Source: Candidatus Kuenenia stuttgartensis (GTDB lineage Bacteria > Pseudomonadota > Alphaproteobacteria > SMXS01). From it: a DNA stretch of 38,180 nt. The stretch covers positions 1-38,180 of the forward strand of contig CALQFM020000036.1 of the NCBI GenBank assembly GCA_943329845.2. Direction: 5' to 3'. Shown here one piece after another: positions 1-10,705 of this stretch (position 1 is the stretch's first letter; each line of letters opens with the position of its first letter). The notes under the pieces were generated by a model. That model had not been told where the DNA came from. It ran no database searches and saw only the letters and a list, made by a program, of their open reading frames with translations. The translations under genes were made by a program, and so were the position numbers.

Positions 1-149
<149 letters not shown>

Positions 150-164
150 GGCCTGGCGTCAAAT

Positions 165-297
165 CCCTCTCCCGTTGGGAGAGGGAGGGACCCGTGCCCG
201 CAGGGCGCGGGAGGGTGAGGGGCGTTGTCAGATAAGGGTGGGACGGCGGCTTGCATCGGCAACGCCCCTCACCCAACCCTCTCCCAATGGGAGAGGG
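165..297. repeat. Intergenic palindromic repeat between convergent genes
   Basis: Two near-identical 21-base palindromes, 165-185 and 277-297 (CCCTCTCCC, 3 bases, GGGAGAGGG), flank a larger inverted repeat: GGGTGAGGGGCGTT at 213-226 pairs with AACGCCCCTCACCC at 261-274. A further GC hairpin lies at 191-211. The unit sits exactly between two stop codons. Such 'ccctctccc...gggagaggg' elements are a familiar class of dispersed intergenic repeat in alphaproteobacteria. It could act as a bidirectional transcription stop or mRNA 3' stabiliser. Copy number in the genome cannot be seen here. Confidence 0.8.
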
Positions 298-302
298 CTC
301 CC

Positions 303-2489
<2,187 letters not shown>

Positions 2490-2544
2490 GAGCCTGTTAT
2501 ATGGCGAGGGCAGAGTGTTTTTCGAGTCCTCGATTGGCGCTTGA

Positions 2545-3816
<1,272 letters not shown>

Positions 3817-3835
3817 GCGGACAGGACGACATAGG

Positions 3836-3858
3836 GCGGGAACGGTCGCCGTTCCCGC
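3836..3858 (+). other. Perfect hairpin between aspC and the HAD gene
   Basis: GCGGGAACG (3836-3844) and CGTTCCCGC (3850-3858) form a 9-bp perfect stem with a 5-nt loop. No T-run follows, so it is not a canonical intrinsic terminator. It ends two bases before the CTG that best fits as the start of the next gene, so it may affect initiation or protect the aspC 3' end. Confidence 0.55.
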
Positions 3859-3860
3859 TC

Positions 3861-4523
3861 CTGTCGCCGCCGGGGCTGGTCATCTTCGACTGCGACGGCG
3901 TGCTGGTGGATTCGGAGGCCATCGGCGACCGGGTGATCGCCGAGTTGCTGACGCGGCAGGGCGTCGCCCTCAATGCCGGCGACATCTCGGCCCGCTATAT
4001 GGGCCTGACCATGCATGCCGTCGTCGACGACGTGAACCTGCGCTATGGGCTGTCACTTGGCGACGCCTGGCTGGAGGAAGTGCGGGTCGCGACCGAAGCC
4101 GCCTTCCACGCCGGACTGGAGGCCATGCCGCATGTGGAGGAACTGATCGCCGCGCTGGAGGAGGCCCGCGTGCCGATCTGCGTCGGCTCCAACGGCTCGG
4201 CCTCCAAGATGAACATCAGCCTGGGCATCACCGGCCTGCTGCCGCACTTCGAGGGCCGGCTGTTTAGCGGCCAGGACATGCAGCGCGGCAAGCCGTTCCC
4301 GGACCTGTTCCTCCATGCCGCCAAGGTCATGGGAGTAGCGCCCGAGGATTGCGTGGTGATCGAGGACAGCGCCGCCGGCCTGAAAGCGGCGCAGGCGGCC
4401 GGCATGAAGGCGCTGGCGTACGTCGCCAACCCGGCGCACCAGCCCGCCGAGCTTTCCGCCGGCCATCCGTTCTGCGACATGCGCTTGGTACCGGAGTTGC
4501 TGGGGATAAACCCAGCCGACTGA
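3861..4523 (+). CDS. HAD-superfamily phosphatase (YieH-like), start codon uncertain
   Basis: This is a haloacid-dehalogenase hydrolase of subfamily IA, probably a small sugar-phosphate phosphatase. Motif I is FDCDGVLVDSE (nucleophile and acid aspartates at codons 3888 and 3894), motif II is GSNGS, the lysine motif lies in GKPFPDLF, and motif III is VIEDSAAG. The order and spacing resemble E. coli YieH (6-phosphogluconate phosphatase), including the SGQDMQRGKP segment. The first in-frame ATG, GTG or TTG is GTG 3900, which lies inside motif I and would delete both catalytic aspartates. Upstream the frame stays open into aspC. CTG 3861 gives a YieH-like N-terminus (first Asp at residue 10). ATA 3831, preceded by AGGACGAC, is a second option. 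The function call is firm; the start is not. Confidence 0.8.
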   Translation: MSPPGLVIFDCDGVLVDSEAIGDRVIAELLTRQGVALNAGDISARYMGLTMHAVVDDVNLRYGLSLGDAWLEEVRVATEAAFHAGLEAMPHVEELIAALEEARVPICVGSNGSASKMNISLGITGLLPHFEGRLFSGQDMQRGKPFPDLFLHAAKVMGVAPEDCVVIEDSAAGLKAAQAAGMKALAYVANPAHQPAELSAGHPFCDMRLVPELLGINPAD

Positions 4524-4545
4524 CTGCCAGGTGTCGACAAAATAG

Positions 4546-4574
4546 TTGATCACCCGAGATGTTCCGCTTATGTT
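4546..4574 (+). promoter_or_regulatory. Candidate sigma-70 promoter for the unknown gene at 4606
   Basis: TTGATC (4546-4551) and TATGTT (4569-4574) are separated by 17 bp; each matches 4 of 6 consensus bases. The start codon of the next gene is 31 bases further on. Prediction from sequence only. Confidence 0.35.
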
Positions 4575-4605
4575 CTTGACCGCGCCAGGACATTTGGGGG
4601 CGATC

Positions 4606-5502
4606 ATGTTGTCGAAGCTCTTTTCCGTTATCAGGGGCGGGCACCAGCCGCAGCCCTTTGACCGAGACCGGTGGGAAGCCGCCATGTCAAAGGCGGTGTA
4701 TTCGATGGAGGCCCGCCAACTCAGACAGGCGCGGGCAGGATTAAGCCGACTGCTGACTGGCGATATGCCGGATGACTGCCGCCTGCAGACCACCTACCAC
4801 CTCGGCATGACCATGTTGTGGCAGGGCGAAACGGAGCAGGCCGAATCGATGCTCGAACGTACCGCAGATCTCGCCGAGGCCCTCGGCGACCTCTCGCGCG
4901 CGGTCAGCCCTCTCAACATGTGGGCAAAAAGCCTGGAGATACGCGGCGAGTCCGATGCGGCAGCCCGGGTCCGCGAACGCCATCTGAAGATCACTTCGGC
5001 AGTGGACCATTTGGCCTGGACCGTGGATGCGGGCACAGGCGACGTCATCCACACCCACGGCAATATCCGTTTCCCTACGTCCTTCGGAGCGCTGCTGCGC
5101 GCGGAGCGCAGCTTCGAGGCGTCCGACGGCATGGACGGCACCATTTTCTACAGGACCGAATTGCCGCGCCGCGTCGAGGTGAGGGTGACGATCTGGATCG
5201 GCTCGCTCGATTGGGATCAGAGCCTTCATCGCTTGTCGGATGAGGCGGTATTGTGGCTAGGCATCGAGGGGTCCGACTTCCTGTACGGGAATTTCGAGGT
5301 GGGACAGCCGCCCCATACCGGCGTCCGCCGGCTTTGGCAGGATGTGGAAAGAGAGGGGACCACCTGGAGGCTTGAGACCTTCTTCATCCCCTATGGCGAC
5401 ACGCATATCGGCTTCCGCGTCGCGAGCGTCAAGGAGGACTACGATGAAGAGGATATCCTTGCCATGTTCGCCAAATTCGACTGGCCGAAGACATTTCCTT
5501 GA
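4606..5502 (+). CDS. Hypothetical protein with helical, TPR-like N-terminal half
   Basis: I do not recognise a family. The 298-residue product starts at ATG 4606 after a G-rich stretch (4596-4600); an upstream TTG at 4546 is possible but has no ribosome-binding site and lies in the promoter-like element. Residues about 20-130 are helical and amphipathic (for example LRQARAGLSRLL, and the segment QGETEQAESMLERTADLAEALGD given here in two parts: QGETEQAESMLE and RTADLAEALGD), consistent with TPR-like repeats. From about 150 onward the protein is rich in beta-forming and aromatic residues (VEVRVTIWIGSLDW, FFIPYGDTHIGFRV). There is no signal peptide or transmembrane segment, so it is probably cytoplasmic. 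It stands alone between the HAD gene and a convergent acetyltransferase. Confidence 0.75.
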   Translation: MLSKLFSVIRGGHQPQPFDRDRWEAAMSKAVYSMEARQLRQARAGLSRLLTGDMPDDCRLQTTYHLGMTMLWQGETEQAESMLERTADLAEALGDLSRAVSPLNMWAKSLEIRGESDAAARVRERHLKITSAVDHLAWTVDAGTGDVIHTHGNIRFPTSFGALLRAERSFEASDGMDGTIFYRTELPRRVEVRVTIWIGSLDWDQSLHRLSDEAVLWLGIEGSDFLYGNFEVGQPPHTGVRRLWQDVEREGTTWRLETFFIPYGDTHIGFRVASVKEDYDEEDILAMFAKFDWPKTFP

Positions 5503-5535
5503 GCTGGCTCCCCCGGTCGGAAGGTCTCCAGACCG

Positions 5536-6075
5536 TCAGCTGACCGGCCGCTCGATCACATAGACCACGTGCCGGCTGAGCGGGTGGCCCACATGGAAGC
5601 GTGGGTGCTCGAAGTCCAGGTCCGGGCGGTGTGTCATGCCCAGGCGAATCATGAGGCCCCAGGACGGTGTGTTGGCCGGCACGGTCCACGCGGCGATCCG
5701 GTCGCGCGGCGTGTTCGCCCATCCCCATTCGACGCTGGCCGCCGCCGCTTCCCGCGCATAGCCCTTGCCCCATTCGGCTTCGGCCAACCGCCAGCCGATC
5801 TCCAGCTCGTCGATAAGGCCGGTGCCGGGAAGGCTCGCGTAGCGCAGGCCGCAGAAGCCGATGAGCCGCTCCTCGGCCAGCGTTTCGACCGCCCAGAAGC
5901 ACATGCCCTGCTCGGCCTGACGCGCGATTTGCCCGTCGACCACCGCGTCCATCGCCTCGGGCGTCGCCACGCCGCCGAGATGTTCCATCACGGCGGGCGT
6001 GTTTGTGGCCGCCGCGAACGGCGCCTTGTCCGCCTCGCGCCACGGCCTGAGCCTGAGACGGTCGGTAGTGATCAT
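5536..6075 (-). CDS. GNAT-family N-acetyltransferase (RimJ/RimL type)
   Basis: A 179-residue acetyl-CoA-dependent acetyltransferase. It opens with TDRLRLRPWREAD, the usual first strand of RimJ/RimL-like GNATs, and has the GLIDELEIGWRLAEAEWGKG acetyl-CoA-binding region (motif A) and the NTPSWGLMIRLGM helix (motif B). The acceptor, whether a protein N-terminus or a small amine, cannot be inferred. The start ATG 6073-6075 overlaps the stop of the upstream cobalamin-binding-protein gene by 4 bp (ATGA), so the two are translationally coupled. It is convergent with the unknown gene ending at 5502. Confidence 0.88.
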   Translation of the reverse strand: MITTDRLRLRPWREADKAPFAAATNTPAVMEHLGGVATPEAMDAVVDGQIARQAEQGMCFWAVETLAEERLIGFCGLRYASLPGTGLIDELEIGWRLAEAEWGKGYAREAAAASVEWGWANTPRDRIAAWTVPANTPSWGLMIRLGMTHRPDLDFEHPRFHVGHPLSRHVVYVIERPVS

Positions 6076-7016
6076 GCGGCCGCGCGGGCGCTTTCGAAGA
6101 TCATCCAGCCGGCGCCCTTGTGGCCGAAGTCGAAGCGGCCCGGATGCAGGATCTCGGCGAGGATTTCCAGCGATTCGGCGAGGCGTGGGCCGGGCCGGTT
6201 GAAATACTGGTTGCCGTCGGTGACGTAGACCCGGCCACCGCGGACCGCTTGCAGGCCGGACCAGCCGAGCTTCGCGGTCAGCAGCGGCATTTCCTCCAGC
6301 ACCCGCGGCATGTCGAAGCCACAGGGCAATATGACGATGACGTCCGGGTCGGCGGCGCGGAGCTGCTCCCAGGTCATCCATGGCGAGTGCTTGCCCGCCT
6401 CGCCGAACAGGTTCCTGCCGCCGGCCATCTCGACCAGCTCAGGCATCCAGTTGCCCGCCGCCATCAGCGGATCGATCCATTCGACGCAGGCGACCGTGGG
6501 CTTCGGCAACCCCGCGCAACGCCTAGTCACGTGCGCCATCCGCGCCTTCAGCGACGCGATCAGGGCCGCGCCATCCTCCACGCAGTCCAGCGCCAAGGCA
6601 ACCCGCTCGATGTCGGTCCAGGCGTCGGCCAGCGAATCGGGCCGCAGCGAGACGATGTCCACGTCCCGCCCGGTCCAGTCGCACAGGGCCGCCTCCACGT
6701 CGGCCAGGCTGGCGGCGCACACCTCGCACTGGTCCTGGGTCACGATCACGTCCGGGTCGATCTCGCGCAGCATGTCCACGTCGACCCGATAGACCGACAG
6801 GCCATCCTTCAACAGCGTCTTCACCTGCCGGTCGATCTCGCAGGAGCTGCCGTGCACGTCCAGCTTGGGCTCGGTCAGCCGAGGCAGCGGCTCGACCGAC
6901 GGCGGGTAATCGCATTCGTGAGACCGCCCCAGCAGCCAGTCGCGCTTGCCCAGCGCACAGACGATCTCGGTGGCGCTGGCGATCAGCGATACGACCCGCT
7001 TTGGTTTTCCCGGCAA
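6072..7016 (-). CDS. Cobalamin-binding-type (BtuF-like) substrate-binding-fold protein
   Basis: Class III periplasmic-binding-protein fold related to BtuF/FhuD, 314 residues. The N-terminal lobe has RVVSLIASATEIVCALG, then SHECDYP (about 32-38) and DQCEVCA, both characteristic of the stand-alone 'cobalamin-binding protein' group. The C-terminal lobe has DPDVIVILPCGFD and VYVTDGNQYFNRPGPR. I choose TTG 7014-7016 as start because AAGGAG (7024-7029 on this strand) lies 7 bases ahead and the conserved fold begins seven residues in. ATG 7127 would instead run across the divergent gene. With this start there is no signal peptide, and no BtuC/BtuD partner is nearby, so an intracellular corrinoid-binding role seems likelier than transport. 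Ligand binding is inferred from the family. Confidence 0.8.
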   Translation of the reverse strand: MPGKPKRVVSLIASATEIVCALGKRDWLLGRSHECDYPPSVEPLPRLTEPKLDVHGSSCEIDRQVKTLLKDGLSVYRVDVDMLREIDPDVIVTQDQCEVCAASLADVEAALCDWTGRDVDIVSLRPDSLADAWTDIERVALALDCVEDGAALIASLKARMAHVTRRCAGLPKPTVACVEWIDPLMAAGNWMPELVEMAGGRNLFGEAGKHSPWMTWEQLRAADPDVIVILPCGFDMPRVLEEMPLLTAKLGWSGLQAVRGGRVYVTDGNQYFNRPGPRLAESLEILAEILHPGRFDFGHKGAGWMIFESARAAA

Positions 7017-7062
7017 CAGCAGACTCCTTGCTATGGGACCCGCCAGACCCCAGATAGACGTA

Positions 7063-7350
7063 ATGGCTCCTCCACAAGATACTCCGCCCCACGGTTTCAC
7101 CGTCAAGAAAGTCGTGCTGCTTGGCACCGGCTGGATTTTGGTGGCCGCGGGACCGGTGGTCGGCCTTCTCCCGGGTCCTGGCGGGATTCCGATCGCGGCG
7201 GCGGGCCTGGTGCTGATCCTGAGCCAATCCTATACCGCCAAACGGATTTTCATCCGCTGGCAGCATCGCCATCCAAAGGTTCTCGGACCGCTTCGCCGCT
7301 TCATCAGCCGCAAGAAGAGTCGCAATGCAAACAAGCCGGCCGGCACATAG
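7063..7350 (+). CDS. Small inner-membrane protein, PGPGW-like
   Basis: A 95-residue protein with two hydrophobic segments (about 17-36 and 41-54) joined by the turn LLPGPGG, then a basic cytoplasmic tail (KRIFIRWQHRHPK, RKKSRNANK). This matches the layout of the 'putative transmembrane protein (PGPGW)' family, although the residue after PGPG is G rather than W. The function of that family is not known to me. I take ATG 7063 as start; an open frame extends upstream into the divergent cobalamin-binding gene but looks non-coding there. The ribosome-binding site is weak. Confidence 0.65.
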   Translation: MAPPQDTPPHGFTVKKVVLLGTGWILVAAGPVVGLLPGPGGIPIAAAGLVLILSQSYTAKRIFIRWQHRHPKVLGPLRRFISRKKSRNANKPAGT

Positions 7351-7367
7351 CCGGCGGTTCGCACGCC

Positions 7368-7395
7368 TTGCAATGGCAGGAAGCGACCCTATCTT
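7368..7395 (+). promoter_or_regulatory. Candidate promoter for dps
   Basis: TTGCAA (7368-7373) and TATCTT (7390-7395) with a 16-bp spacer sit about 30 bp upstream of the dps start; each matches 4 of 6 consensus bases. I could not make out a convincing OxyR, Fur or Irr site beside it. Confidence 0.35.
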
Positions 7396-7426
7396 GGAAT
7401 AAGTCTAAATTGAGATGGAGCAGGCC

Positions 7427-7900
7427 ATGGCCATGGAAATCAATACCGGCATTCCCGAAAAGCAGCGCAAGGCCATCGCCGAGGGCTTGTCGCATGTGAT
7501 GGCGGACACCTACACGCTCTATCTCAAGACCCACAACTATCACTGGAACGTCACCGGTCCCATGTTCCAGACGCTGCACCTGATGTTCGAGACCCAGTAC
7601 ACCGAACTGGCGCTGGCCGTCGACCTGGTGGCCGAGCGGATCCGCGCCCTGGGCGTCTATGCGCCGGGCACCTACAAGGCGCTGGCCAAGCTGAGCGCCA
7701 TCAAGGAGGAGGACGAGGTTCCCAAGGCCGAGGACATGATCCGCAACCTGGTCACCGCCCACGAGACGCTGGTGCGTACCGCGCGTTCGGTGTTCCCGCT
7801 GGCCGACAAGGCTCATGACGAGCCTACCGCCGACCTGCTGACCCAGCGCATGCAGGTTTCCGAGAAGAACGCCTGGATGTTGCGCAGCCTGCTGGCCTGA
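7427..7900 (+). CDS. dps: Dps-family ferritin-like DNA-protection protein
   Basis: Dodecameric mini-ferritin that oxidises Fe(II) with peroxide, stores iron and protects DNA during stress or starvation. The 157-residue product carries the Dps signature [13 protein letters not shown] (His39 and His51) and D66/E70 in AVDLVAER, the inter-subunit ferroxidase ligands. The rest forms the expected four-helix bundle. I take ATG 7427 because GGAG (7417-7420) lies at normal distance before it; the ATG at 7415 overlaps that site. It is a single gene, followed by the hpx/atz-type operon on the same strand after 111 bp. Confidence 0.95.
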   Translation: MAMEINTGIPEKQRKAIAEGLSHVMADTYTLYLKTHNYHWNVTGPMFQTLHLMFETQYTELALAVDLVAERIRALGVYAPGTYKALAKLSAIKEEDEVPKAEDMIRNLVTAHETLVRTARSVFPLADKAHDEPTADLLTQRMQVSEKNAWMLRSLLA

Positions 7901-7918
7901 CCGACCGGCACAATACCG

Positions 7919-7930
7919 GATTGCATACAA
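7919..7930. promoter_or_regulatory. Operator-like 12-mer upstream of hpxX
   Basis: GATTGCATACAA lies 81 bp before hpxX. The same 12 bases occur in reverse orientation at 11029-11040, in front of the second operon. The core TTGCATACAA is an imperfect palindrome with one mismatched pair. I infer a binding site of the GntR regulator encoded at 9995-10705. A TTGACA hexamer at 7947-7952 may be the -35 element of this operon, but no good -10 is visible. Confidence 0.5.
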
Positions 7931-8011
7931 TTCTTCATCCACCGGATTGACACGATCCGGCGGCGCGGGGGACAGTGGGCATCGTACCGCCACCATGTTC
8001 GACGGGAACCG

Positions 8012-8206
8012 ATGCCCCCAGAAATTTCCGAAGACGACGCGCTGACCGCGGTCGATGCCATGTCCCGGCTGATCGGCCTGCCGATTCTTCCCGGACATCG
8101 CGCCGGCGTGGCGCTCAATCTCGCCCGGCTGATGGTGCAGGCCCGGCTGGTCCAGTCGGTCGTGCTGCCCGAGGAAACCGAGCCGGCATCCGTCTTCACG
8201 CCATGA
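8012..8206 (+). CDS. hpxX: HpxX/AtzG-like small subunit (DUF4089)
   Basis: A 64-residue, mostly helical protein (SEDDALTAVDAMSRLIGLPI, HRAGVALNLARLM). It fits the AtzG/HpxX family, which is GatC-like and binds the amidase encoded next, stabilising it in an AtzE-AtzG complex. The hydrophobic pattern and the acidic C-terminus (LPEETEPASVFTP) recall GatC, which also ends near an LPEDxxPxxVF-type segment. Its stop overlaps the amidase start by 4 bp (ATGA 8203-8206), as expected for two subunits made in equal amounts. It is shorter than most annotated proteins and easily missed. The symbol follows the Klebsiella hpxXYZ naming. Confidence 0.85.
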   Translation: MPPEISEDDALTAVDAMSRLIGLPILPGHRAGVALNLARLMVQARLVQSVVLPEETEPASVFTP

Positions 8207-9600
8207 CAGATCCCGCCCGGCTCGACGCTTCCGCCATCGCCACGGCCGTCCGCAACCGCCGCATGAGCGCCGAAACCGTTGTGCGCGCGGCGCTGGAGGC
8301 GATCGAACGGCGCAACCCGGCGCTGAACTGCTTCACCGACGTCCTGCGCGACCGGGCGCTCGAAGCCGCCGCCTCGGTCGATGACCGACTGAGCGCCGGC
8401 GGTGATCCCGGACCGCTCGCCGGCGTGCCGTTCGGCGTGAAGAACCTGTTCGACGTGCGCGGGTTGCCGACCCTGGCGGGCTCCAAAATCAACCGGGACC
8501 TGCCGCCTGCGCGCGCCGATGCCGTACTGGTCCGACGGCTGGAGGCGGCCGGCGCGGTGCTCGTCGGCACCCAGCACATGGACGAATATGCCTATGGCTT
8601 CACCACCGAGAACAGCCACTACGGCCCGGGCCGCAACCCGCACGACCTCGCGCGTGTGGCTGGCGGCTCGTCCGGCGGTTCCGCGGCGGCGGTAGCGGCG
8701 GGACTGGTGCCGCTCAGCCTCGCCTCGGACACCAACGGCTCGATCCGCGTGCCATCGTCGTTCTGCGGCATCTTCGGGCTGAAGCCCACTTACGGACGGT
8801 TGCCGCGCACCGCCAGCTTCCAGTTCGTCCACGACCTGGATCATCTGGGTCCCTTCGCCCGCACGGTGACCGACCTGGCGCTGTGCTACGACGCGCAGCA
8901 GGGACACGACGCGGGCGATCCCATGTGCGCCCGCCGCCCCGTCGAGCCTGCCCTGCCCCGCCTCGGCGAACCCATCGACGGCCTGCGGGTCTCGGTGCTC
9001 GACGGCTGGTTCAGGGACACGGCCGGCCCGCAGGCGCTGGACGCGGTGGCGACGGTCGCGCGGGCGCTGCAGGCCGGCCCGGACACCACCCTCGCCAACG
9101 CGGCCGAAGCGCGCGCCGCCGCGTTCTGCATCACCGCCGCCTCGGGCGCCGACCTGCACATGGAGAACCTGAAGAAACGTCAGGCCGACTTCGACCCCGC
9201 GGTGCGCGACCGGCTGCTGGCCGGCGCGCTGCTGCCGGCGTCGGTGCTTGTGCATGCCCACCGCCTGCGCCGCTGGTTCCGCGACCAGGTGGCCGAGGCG
9301 TTCCGGCACGCCGACATCCTGATCGCGCCGTCGACGCCCTGCCCGGCGCCGCTGATCGGCCAGCCGACCATCAGGCTCGGCGCCGAGGAGGTCCCGACCC
9401 GGCCCAATATCGGCGTCTATACCCAGCCCATCAGCTTCATCGGCCTCCCCGTCGTGGGGGTTCCGGTGCATGGAAGCGAGGCCCTGCCGATCGGCGTCCA
9501 GATCATCGCGCCGCCCTGGCAGGAACAACTGGCGCTGCGCGTCGCCGCTCATCTGGAGCGGATCGGCGTCGTCGGCGCACCGATCGCGGAGGCCCCATGA
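8203..9600 (+). CDS. atzE: AtzE-family amidohydrolase (amidase signature enzyme)
   Basis: A 465-residue amidase-signature hydrolase. By comparison with GatA the Ser-cisSer-Lys triad is K80 (GVPFGVKNLF), S156 (GGSSGGSA) and S180 (SDTNGSIRVP). The whole run GVPFGVKNLFDV, then AGSKINRDLPPARADAVLV, then QHMDEYAYGFTTENSHYGPG is typical of the AtzE family. Characterised AtzE hydrolyses 1-carboxybiuret in cyanuric acid breakdown; the related hpxY gene sits in hpxWXYZ purine/oxalurate operons. No AtzD, AtzF or HpxW is visible here, so the true substrate is open, but a carbamoyl- or carboxy-urea compound is likely. It is coupled by ATGA overlaps to hpxX upstream and hpxZ downstream. Confidence 0.92.
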   Translation: MTDPARLDASAIATAVRNRRMSAETVVRAALEAIERRNPALNCFTDVLRDRALEAAASVDDRLSAGGDPGPLAGVPFGVKNLFDVRGLPTLAGSKINRDLPPARADAVLVRRLEAAGAVLVGTQHMDEYAYGFTTENSHYGPGRNPHDLARVAGGSSGGSAAAVAAGLVPLSLASDTNGSIRVPSSFCGIFGLKPTYGRLPRTASFQFVHDLDHLGPFARTVTDLALCYDAQQGHDAGDPMCARRPVEPALPRLGEPIDGLRVSVLDGWFRDTAGPQALDAVATVARALQAGPDTTLANAAEARAAAFCITAASGADLHMENLKKRQADFDPAVRDRLLAGALLPASVLVHAHRLRRWFRDQVAEAFRHADILIAPSTPCPAPLIGQPTIRLGAEEVPTRPNIGVYTQPISFIGLPVVGVPVHGSEALPIGVQIIAPPWQEQLALRVAAHLERIGVVGAPIAEAP

Positions 9601-9998
9601 CGATGACAGCCACGCTGACCGTGAACGACCCCGAGGTCGTCGCCGAAGTGACCGCCATGTTCCGGCGCTACGAGCAGGCGCTGATGGACAACGACACCGA
9701 CGCGCTGACCGGCATGTTCTGGCGGTCGCCGGAGACGCTGCGCTACGGCGTCGGCGAAATCCTGTACGGCTACGACGCCATCGCCAGTTTCCGGGCCAAC
9801 CGCCAGGGCGGCGCGCCCAAGCGCAGCCTGGGCAAGACCTGCATCACCACCTTCGGCCGTGACTACGGCATCGCCAACACCGAGTTCCAGCGGGTCAACA
9901 CCGACAAGGTGGGCCGGCAGAGCCAGACCTGGGTGCGCTTTGCGGAAGGCTGGCGGATCGTCGCCGCCCACGTCTCGCTGCAGGGCGACGCCAGCTAG
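9597..9998 (+). CDS. hpxZ: HpxZ/AtzH-like protein (DUF3225, NTF2-like fold)
   Basis: A 133-residue cone-shaped NTF2/SnoaL-like protein: helix EVVAEVTAMFRRYEQALMDND, split here as EVVAEVTAMFRRY and EQALMDND, then ETLRYGVGEILYGYDAI and a C-terminal sheet QTWVRFAEGWRIVAAHVSLQ. It belongs to the HpxZ/AtzH family; AtzH has been described as decarboxylating urea-1,3-dicarboxylate to allophanate downstream of AtzE. That makes a consecutive role after the amidase plausible. The start ATG 9597 overlaps the amidase stop (ATGA). Its TAG shares the four bases CTAG (9995-9998) with the stop codon of the convergent GntR gene. Confidence 0.87.
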   Translation: MTMTATLTVNDPEVVAEVTAMFRRYEQALMDNDTDALTGMFWRSPETLRYGVGEILYGYDAIASFRANRQGGAPKRSLGKTCITTFGRDYGIANTEFQRVNTDKVGRQSQTWVRFAEGWRIVAAHVSLQGDAS

Positions 9999-10705
9999 TA
10001 CCTGAAGCGCCAGGACGTTTCGCCGGCGATGCGCAGGTGCTCGCGCATGGCTTCGGCGGCCTCGTCCGGGTCACCGGCGACGATCGCCTCGACCACGCGG
10101 GCGTGTTCCTCGAACGACGCGCTCAGGCGACCGTCAGCCGCGAGACGCGACTGACGGTAAGGGGCAAGGCGCTGGCGCAGGGTGACGACCAGCGCGACGA
10201 GTTCCTGGTTGAGCGCGCCGGCCCAGATCAGTTCATGCAGGTCGCCATTCACCGCCTCGAAGCCGGGCCGGTCGTCGGCGGGCACCACCTCGAGCACCCT
10301 CAGATGCGCCTGCATCAGCCGCTTCTTGTCCTTGACCGGCATGCGCTGGGCGGCGAGACGCGCGCAGGCGGCCTCCAGTTCGACCAGGGTCTCGAACAGC
10401 GCGGCGATGCGCTCACTCGGCATGGCCGCCACGACGACGCCGCGGTTGGGCCGCCGCTGCACCAGCCCGACGATCTCGAGCTGCCGCAGCGCTTCGCGGA
10501 TCGGGGTGCGCGACACGCCGTAGCGTTCCGCCAAGCCGGCCTCCTCCAGGCGGACGCCGGGCAGCAGGCGGCGCTCGACGATCTCGGCGGTGAGCCGCTG
10601 GATCAGATCGGCCACGGTCGAGCCGCGCGCGGCCTGCACACTCTCGTCGCGCCCGTTCGCCGCCCGTTGTTTGCCCATGGTCTTGTTAACCCGCTGACTG
10701 GTCAT
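9995..10705 (-). CDS. GntR-family transcriptional regulator, FCD subfamily
   Basis: A 236-residue repressor/activator with an N-terminal winged helix-turn-helix (EEAGLAERYGVSRTPIREAL, about 52-72) and an all-helical FCD ligand-binding domain (ALFETLVELEAACARLAA, then the metal-site region NGDLHELIW and EHARVVEAIVAGD). FCD regulators normally sense small carboxylates and control adjacent catabolic genes. It lies between the hpx/atz operon, with which it converges, and the barrel-hydrolase-permease operon, from which it diverges, so it is the natural regulator of both. ATG 10705 is used; ATG 10678 (MGKQ) is an alternative since neither has a strong ribosome-binding site. A TACAAT hexamer on this strand (10743-10738) could be its -10. 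Confidence 0.92.
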   Translation of the reverse strand: MTSQRVNKTMGKQRAANGRDESVQAARGSTVADLIQRLTAEIVERRLLPGVRLEEAGLAERYGVSRTPIREALRQLEIVGLVQRRPNRGVVVAAMPSERIAALFETLVELEAACARLAAQRMPVKDKKRLMQAHLRVLEVVPADDRPGFEAVNGDLHELIWAGALNQELVALVVTLRQRLAPYRQSRLAADGRLSASFEEHARVVEAIVAGDPDEAAEAMREHLRIAGETSWRFRY

